NCBI GenBank assembly: GCA_964639275.1
Contig: CAZXCQ010000243.1
Coordinates: forward strand, 1 to 9,588
Length of the DNA: 9,588 bases
Reading direction: 5' to 3'
Source of the DNA: CAZXCQ01 sp964639275
GTDB taxonomy: Bacteria > Desulfobacterota > DSM-4660 > Desulfatiglandales > Desulfatiglandaceae
The position numbers were made by a program, and so were the translations under genes. Below the pieces are notes generated by a model. The model saw nothing but the letters and a program-made list of their open reading frames with translations. It was not told the DNA's origin and searched no databases. How positions within the stretch are numbered: the first letter of the stretch is position 1; every line of letters begins with the position of its first letter. Of this stretch, positions 5,415 to 9,588 are shown piece after piece.

Positions 5415-6188
5415 CTAGCGAAGGTATCGGCCCCCGTTCACATCGATTGTGATCCCCGTGATATAACTCGATTCGTCGGATGCCAGAAACACGACCACCG
5501 AAGCCACCTCCTCGGGTGTCCCCAGCCTGCCGAGCGGTATGGCCAAGAGGACCTTTTTCTTTTCCTGCTCGCTTTTTTGCTCCCACAGGGATTGAACCCT
5601 CTCGCCGGTCAGGGTCACCGTGGGTGCCACCGCGTTGACGCGTATTGAGGCCTTCCCCCAGTCATAGGCGAGCTGTCTGGTCAACCCCTCGACCCCTGCC
5701 TTGGCAGCGGTGTATTGAACCCCTGCCAACGAGGCCCGCCAGTGACCGGCGAGGGCGGAGATATTTACAATAGCCCCGCCCCCCTGCCTCTCCATCACCG
5801 GCATCACCGCCTGGCAGCAGAAAAAGGTCCCTTTCAGGTTGACATCCACCACAAGGTTCCAGTCCTTTTCCGCTATCTCCTGGAGAAGATGAGGGGTATG
5901 GAGGGCCCCTCCCGCGTTGTTTACGAGGATATCAATCCGGCCCCATAGGCCCGCGATCTCCTGAACGAGATCGTGGACCCGGGTCTTATCGGTCACATCA
6001 ACCGATCGGCCCGTCACCCGGTCGCTGTCATTTGACAGTCTGCGTGCGGCCTCAACCGCCGAGTCACCGTCAAGGTCCACGATGACCACACGGGCCCCCT
6101 CCTGATGGAGGGCCTTGGCAATGGCAAGCCCCATCCCCCGGCCGGCTCCGGTGACAATGGCCACCCTCTCATCAAGGCGTTTGCACAT
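5415..6188 (-). CDS. Short-chain dehydrogenase/reductase (classical SDR)
   Basis: This is a 257-residue classical SDR. The cofactor motif is TGAGRGMG (13-20). D38 at the end of the second strand points to NAD(H). The structural motif is NNAG (90-93), and the catalytic tetrad is N117, S144, Y159 and K163 (YTAAK). The C-terminal ITGITIDVNGG matches FabG/3-ketoacyl reductase-like enzymes, many of which oxidise sugar acids, polyols or cyclitols. The substrate cannot be told from sequence, but the catabolic setting favours a polyol or hydroxyacid over fatty acids. The start at 6188 follows a GAGGGGGAGG tract and leaves 16 bases after the Tm-1-like gene. ATG codons at 6224 and 6212 would overlap that gene and add residues before the first strand. 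It is tightly packed within the operon on both sides. Confidence 0.93.
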   Translation of the reverse strand: MCKRLDERVAIVTGAGRGMGLAIAKALHQEGARVVIVDLDGDSAVEAARRLSNDSDRVTGRSVDVTDKTRVHDLVQEIAGLWGRIDILVNNAGGALHTPHLLQEIAEKDWNLVVDVNLKGTFFCCQAVMPVMERQGGGAIVNISALAGHWRASLAGVQYTAAKAGVEGLTRQLAYDWGKASIRVNAVAPTVTLTGERVQSLWEQKSEQEKKKVLLAIPLGRLGTPEEVASVVVFLASDESSYITGITIDVNGGRYLR

Positions 6189-6204
6189 GGCCTCCCCCTC
6201 TCTG

Positions 6205-7461
6205 TCACACATCCAGATGTCCATGGCCTTTCATCATGGATATAAACTCCTCCACAACCGGATCGATGAATTCCGGGGCATTGATATGGGCAGCCAATTC
6301 GGTCAGCGGTATGCCCGGAGCCAGATGCGTCTTTAATGCTTCGATAAAGACCTGGTTGCCCTCCGGGTCCCAATGCGGCAAATCTTTCTGATCCGGATAG
6401 GAAAAGCCCTTTAAGGGAATAAACACCCGGGTCGGCCCCTTGGCCCGGTTGAGTTTTTCAGCCACCAGCTTGCCCACGTGTCGAAGTTCGTCGGTGCTCA
6501 GCCGAACCAGTGTGAGATTGGGGTTGTGTACAATGAGTTTTCTGGCTCTCATCTCCGGTGAAAGGCTCTCGAGGGGGCCCAGGACCACATAGTTGATGCT
6601 CCCGGGGGCAACAACCTGAGGGATCCCCACCTCACCCGCGGCCTCCAGTCGGTCTTCCCGAATGGCGCCGTGCAATCCACCCACAAAACGGTCACCAATC
6701 TCATGGAGGTTCAGGTCAAGGACCCCGCAGAAGCTTCCTTCACGGATCATGTCCTCCATGGCAATCCCACCCGTCCCGTTCTGATGGAATGTCACCACCT
6801 CAAACCCGGTTCGCTCCAGATGTTCCTTGCACCGTAAGGCACCCGGGGTGGTCGTCCCCAGCATGGACAACGCCACCGGGATTCCCTGCGCTCTGGAGGC
6901 CTCTTCCCCAAGGCCCGTGAGCATGCCGCAGATGGCACCGGCTGCATTGTCCAATATGCGTCTGGTCAGGAAGTTCAACCCCTGCATATCTGCAACCGAG
7001 TGCATCATGGTGATGTCCCTGGTTCCCACATATGGGCCAAAGGTGGCGCGGCCAGAGGCAACTGTGGAGACCATCAGCTTTGGCACCCCTGTGGGAAGCG
7101 CCCGCATGGCCGCGCAACCGATATCTGTCCCCTGGGCACCCCCGATGCCGATCACGCCCTGGAAAAGCCCTTGCTCATAGCGTTCTTTGCAGATGATCTT
7201 CGCCCCTTGAATCATGTTGAGGATACATTTCCCCTTGTCTCCGGTGGATACCACCTGGGGCAACGGCATGCCCCCGCGACCGGCGACCTCGGTTTGATCG
7301 ATGTCCACCGGCAGACGCGGCGGGGCGAGGATACCCGCATCCATGGTAAGGACGCCTATCCCCCGGGCTTCGATGCGTCCTTTTAAGAAGACGGCTTCTT
7401 CTTCCTTGGTGTCGAATGTGGCAATCAGCAAAACGGTCTTATCCGCTGATCTCTTTTCCAT
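6205..7461 (-). CDS. Tm-1-like ATP-binding domain protein (UPF0261 family)
   Basis: This 418-residue protein has the typical UPF0261 length. The N-terminal domain (about 8-185) begins with KTVLLIATFDTKEEEAVFL and carries a glycine-rich GIGGAQGT loop (105-112), where many relatives have GGSGGT. Next come MRALPTGVPKLMVSTVASG and a conserved segment around YVGTRDITMMHSV. The C-terminal domain (about 194-410) shows ALSMLGTTTPGA, TFHQNGTGGIAMEDMI and the IPLKGFSYPD motif and should form a TIM-barrel-like unit. The family includes the plant virus-resistance protein Tm-1, but the bacterial reaction is not established. Placement between two dehydrogenases and a cupin suggests an enzymatic step in the same catabolic route. 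The ATG at 7461 is preferred because an upstream in-frame extension is low-complexity non-family sequence overlapping the cupin gene. Its ribosome site is weak (GGGGAG well upstream), and a 142-base gap precedes it. Confidence 0.9.
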   Translation of the reverse strand: MEKRSADKTVLLIATFDTKEEEAVFLKGRIEARGIGVLTMDAGILAPPRLPVDIDQTEVAGRGGMPLPQVVSTGDKGKCILNMIQGAKIICKERYEQGLFQGVIGIGGAQGTDIGCAAMRALPTGVPKLMVSTVASGRATFGPYVGTRDITMMHSVADMQGLNFLTRRILDNAAGAICGMLTGLGEEASRAQGIPVALSMLGTTTPGALRCKEHLERTGFEVVTFHQNGTGGIAMEDMIREGSFCGVLDLNLHEIGDRFVGGLHGAIREDRLEAAGEVGIPQVVAPGSINYVVLGPLESLSPEMRARKLIVHNPNLTLVRLSTDELRHVGKLVAEKLNRAKGPTRVFIPLKGFSYPDQKDLPHWDPEGNQVFIEALKTHLAPGIPLTELAAHINAPEFIDPVVEEFISMMKGHGHLDV

Positions 7462-7603
7462 GGTATCCGAATGGTTCTCCCCTTGTTTTCCACGCGACGA
7501 TTTGAAGATGCCCACCGAACCCCTTCTCTCCCACCCGGTGGCGGGACCCCAGGGAGCTTCACACTGCCTTAATGAGGGGTCGATATTTTCTTGGTCCCCT
7601 GCA

Positions 7604-7993
7604 TCACTCAACGATCTCGTAGCCGGCAGCCCCGAGGGAATTCCGGGTATAAAGGAAGACAAAATCACACGGCTCTTCAAAGGGGTTGTAGGCCCAGTGT
7701 ACTACCCCCCTGGGGACCCAGATGGTGTCCCCCTTTGCGATTTCGAACTCCTGGTCCTCGACCCCCCCTATTAACCTGCCGGAGAGGATATACATCACCT
7801 CTTCTGCATCTTTGTGAACATGCTTCTTGTGAAAGGACATCATGGGAGCAAAACTGCAATAGGCAAAGGTAATATCCTCTGCTCCCACTCGTTCACCGTC
7901 CACGAGCACGATGCGCGAGGCATGTTCAAGGTCCTTGATGGGCTCGTTCCGACCATCATCCAGCCTTAAGATGAATTTGTCACGATATTTCAC
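7604..7993 (-). CDS. Cupin-domain protein with canonical metal site
   Basis: This 129-residue single-domain cupin follows the consensus closely. Motif 1 HVHKDAEEVMYILSG (58-72) provides H58, H60 and E64 or E65. Motif 2 GDTIWVPRGVVHWAYN (88-103) provides H99 and ends in the conserved Asn. A mononuclear metal is expected. Possible roles are isomerisation, decarboxylation or binding of a sugar acid or keto acid; none can be chosen from sequence. The reading frame is open to a TTG at 7999, but that lies only two bases after the GGAGG. The GTG at 7993 is eight bases from it and is the likely start. It lies 31 bases after the flavoprotein gene, so the two are probably co-transcribed. It is clearly different from the plus-strand cupin at 2815, so the locus has two unrelated cupins rather than a duplication. 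Confidence 0.9.
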   Translation of the reverse strand: MKYRDKFILRLDDGRNEPIKDLEHASRIVLVDGERVGAEDITFAYCSFAPMMSFHKKHVHKDAEEVMYILSGRLIGGVEDQEFEIAKGDTIWVPRGVVHWAYNPFEEPCDFVFLYTRNSLGAAGYEIVE

Positions 7994-8008
7994 ACCCAAT
8001 TCCTCCTG
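7991..8008 (-). promoter_or_regulatory. Ribosome binding site favouring a GTG start
   Basis: CAGGAGGAATTGGGTGTG on the minus strand has a full AGGAGG. A TTG two bases downstream is too close. The GTG eight bases downstream (7993-7991) is properly spaced and is taken as the cupin start. Confidence 0.65.
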
Positions 8009-8024
8009 GTAACCTTACAGATAC

Positions 8025-9479
8025 TCAGCCCTTGCCTTCCTGTTCCGCCATTGGCCCGGCAACCACAAAGGACCCGTTCCCTTTCTTTGTAACCCGGCTT
8101 CTCGGTACTGCAAGCCCCTTGGATAAGAGCCCCAGGACCACCGGCCCGCAAAATCCCCCCTGACAACGCCCCATGCCCGCCCGGGTCACATGTTTGACCG
8201 CATCCAGGGTATCAGCCCCCCGATCGATGGCCTCTGTCACCTCGCCCTCGGAGACCCGTTCGCAACGACAGACAATGTGGCCGTATCTTGGATTGGATGC
8301 GATCATGGCTTCCTGGTTTTCTGGGATTGCCGCGGAGAATCGAGGCCACCCTGTCCGCATCTCCTGGAAGGTCTTTTTTTCCGCCATGTCCATCCCTGCA
8401 TCAAAGAGCATCTTGACTACCAGTTCTGCAATCCCCGGGGCGGCCGTGAGGCCAGGGGCGCCGGCGATTATATGGATAACCCGGGGTGCGTGTTCCGAAG
8501 GCGCGATATAGAAATCACCGTTGCTTGTCATGGTGTTCCCGGCCAGGATCCCCGCAAAACTGGTAATGATGTCCCTCTCTGATAAGGCAGGGACAAGCTC
8601 TTTGCCCAGCTTCATGATCTCCCTGAGTCCTTCTCGGCTTACGCCTGTATCGTCTTTGTTTTTGGGCTTTGTGTAGTGAATACCCACGATGAGATTGCCG
8701 TGGGCCGTGGGGGCGACATTCTGGCTGTGACCCTCGGAAAATGTCCCAAACATCATGTGACGGACAAGATGCGAAGCCGATTGATCAAGGATGGCGATTG
8801 AGCCTTTTCTGAGGGTGAGACCGATATGGTGATCTTGAACCATCCAGGCAATCTCATCCGCAAAAAGCCCGGCCGCATTGATGATGAATCTCGTTTCAAA
8901 AGGACCGTTTGAGGTCTCAACCCGGTAGCTCTCATCCTCTCTCTTTTGAATACCCAGGACAGCGGTGTTGAGATGGAGTTGAAAGCCGTTTTGCACGGCG
9001 TTTTCTGTGAGTGCAAAAGACCATTCAGGAGGGTGAATGACGCCGAGACCACGAATGTAGAGGGCGGCCACGGCCTTTTTGGTCACATGGGGCTCCAACT
9101 CCCGGATCCTCTCCGGGCCGATGATTTCATAACCGGTTGCCCCATGTCCTTCCCCACGTTCCCTGGCGGCCTCAATGTTGGCTATCTGAGACGGCTCCAG
9201 TGCCACCCAGAGTTCATCCACCTCCCGGTAGGTGACATCCAGTTGATCCGCAAGTCTCTTGAACCTTAAGGGCGCATCCAGACATAATCGGCCCTTTAAC
9301 GTCCCCGGAGGGCAGAAATCGGTGGAGTGTATCTGCGCCATCCCGGATTTTGTGACGCCAAATCCGGGGAAGGGCGCTTTGTCCAGAAGCGCTCCCCTGA
9401 TCTGAAACCGGGAAAGCTCCCGGGCGATCATAGAGCCAATGATACCCGCACCGATCACAACGACATCATATTCCCTCAA
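8025..9479 (-). CDS. FAD-dependent oxidoreductase with BFD-like [2Fe-2S] domain (GlpA/LhgO-like)
   Basis: The protein (484 residues from the chosen start) opens with a dinucleotide-binding motif YDVVVIGAGIIGS (4-16) typical of the DAO/GlpA flavoprotein fold. A DAO-type substrate domain follows, ending near IHIIAGAPGLTAAPGIAELV. A C-terminal BFD-like domain has four cysteines spaced C404-x-C406-x32-C439-x4-C444 (VCRCERV ... GRCQGGFC), which should hold a [2Fe-2S] cluster. Such proteins oxidise hydroxyacids, sugar alcohol phosphates or amino acids and pass electrons onward, often with separate partner subunits. No partner is visible and could lie beyond 9588. An ATG at 9512 and one at 9575 are in frame but lack ribosome sites. 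A TTG at 9479 has GGGAGGG directly upstream and begins two residues before the fold, so it is preferred. It is the first gene of the minus-strand run seen here. Confidence 0.87.
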   Translation of the reverse strand: MREYDVVVIGAGIIGSMIARELSRFQIRGALLDKAPFPGFGVTKSGMAQIHSTDFCPPGTLKGRLCLDAPLRFKRLADQLDVTYREVDELWVALEPSQIANIEAARERGEGHGATGYEIIGPERIRELEPHVTKKAVAALYIRGLGVIHPPEWSFALTENAVQNGFQLHLNTAVLGIQKREDESYRVETSNGPFETRFIINAAGLFADEIAWMVQDHHIGLTLRKGSIAILDQSASHLVRHMMFGTFSEGHSQNVAPTAHGNLIVGIHYTKPKNKDDTGVSREGLREIMKLGKELVPALSERDIITSFAGILAGNTMTSNGDFYIAPSEHAPRVIHIIAGAPGLTAAPGIAELVVKMLFDAGMDMAEKKTFQEMRTGWPRFSAAIPENQEAMIASNPRYGHIVCRCERVSEGEVTEAIDRGADTLDAVKHVTRAGMGRCQGGFCGPVVLGLLSKGLAVPRSRVTKKGNGSFVVAGPMAEQEGKG

Positions 9480-9490
9480 ATAACCCTCCC
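9477..9490 (-). promoter_or_regulatory. Ribosome binding site favouring a TTG start
   Basis: GGGAGGG (9490-9484) is followed after TTAT by TTG (9479-9477). Within the frame this is the only strong ribosome site near the beginning of the flavoprotein fold, while the upstream ATG codons at 9512 and 9575 have none. The stretch 9513-9588 then becomes leader or promoter DNA. Confidence 0.6.
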
Positions 9491-9588
9491 GAACCGGAAC
9501 ATCGCTATTCATTTTACGTATCACTTTTGCCTTTTTAATCCTACAACGAAACTTACAGAGACCGCCGTATTTCACATTCCGTCATGCC

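Noticed and set aside
7504..7603. Terminator or structured RNA between the cupin and Tm-1-like genes
   Set aside because: Only a five-base CCACC/GGTGG stem with no T-run is present, which is not enough to support a feature.
7462..7680. N-terminal extension of the Tm-1-like frame by 73 residues
   Set aside because: The extension overlaps the cupin gene, lacks family similarity, and the family N-terminus begins right after the ATG at 7461.
9510..9560. Sigma70 promoter for the flavoprotein operon (TAAAAT near 9515 on the minus strand)
   Set aside because: The -10-like box is good but no -35 box at the right distance matches more than three bases; the true promoter may lie beyond the window.

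Overview
The window looks like an accessory catabolic locus from a free-living, GC-rich bacterium. An anaerobic member of the Desulfobacterota or a relative fits best. This rests on gene style only: a GlpA-like flavoprotein with a BFD-type iron-sulfur tail, a stand-alone UPF0261 (Tm-1-like) protein, strong GGAGG ribosome sites paired with TTG/GTG starts, and the dispersed GTCATTCCCGCG palindromes common in that group. No rRNA, tRNA, transposase, CRISPR array or transporter is visible.

Layout. Positions 1-412 are non-coding (a G-tract cluster, a hairpin and a dispersed inverted repeat). A TetR-family regulator (413-982, minus) follows. Next come a 389-base gap with small hairpins and a long creatininase-superfamily protein (1372-2475, minus) that resembles IolN, 3-dehydro-scyllo-inosose hydrolase. 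A divergent control region (2476-2814) separates it from a small cupin on the plus strand (2815-3225). From 3245 to 9479 six genes run on the minus strand. In transcription order they are a FAD/[2Fe-2S] oxidoreductase, a cupin, a Tm-1-like protein, a short-chain dehydrogenase, a D-2-hydroxyacid dehydrogenase and, after a 233-base gap, a DapA-superfamily aldolase most like 4-hydroxy-2-oxoglutarate aldolase. Most gaps between them are 16-31 bases, so a single operon is likely.

How it may work (inference). Two or three dehydrogenases would oxidise a polyhydroxylated, probably cyclic, substrate. The IolN-like hydrolase would open a ring dione. The aldolase would split a 2-oxo acid into pyruvate plus a small aldehyde acid such as glyoxylate, and the hydroxyacid dehydrogenase would reduce or interconvert a hydroxyacid. 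The two cupins may be isomerases, lyases or sugar-acid binding proteins. The Tm-1-like protein has no assigned reaction. The combination does not match a pathway known to me and is the best candidate here for an undescribed system.

The other notable signal is a family of about 80-115 bp palindromic elements (2501-2582, 2661-2776, 4161-4275). They sit upstream of the hydrolase, the plus-strand cupin and the aldolase, and their long stems are kept by paired changes. Between the first two lie two face-to-face sigma70-like promoter candidates that overlap each other and a CAATAT-C-ATATTG palindrome.
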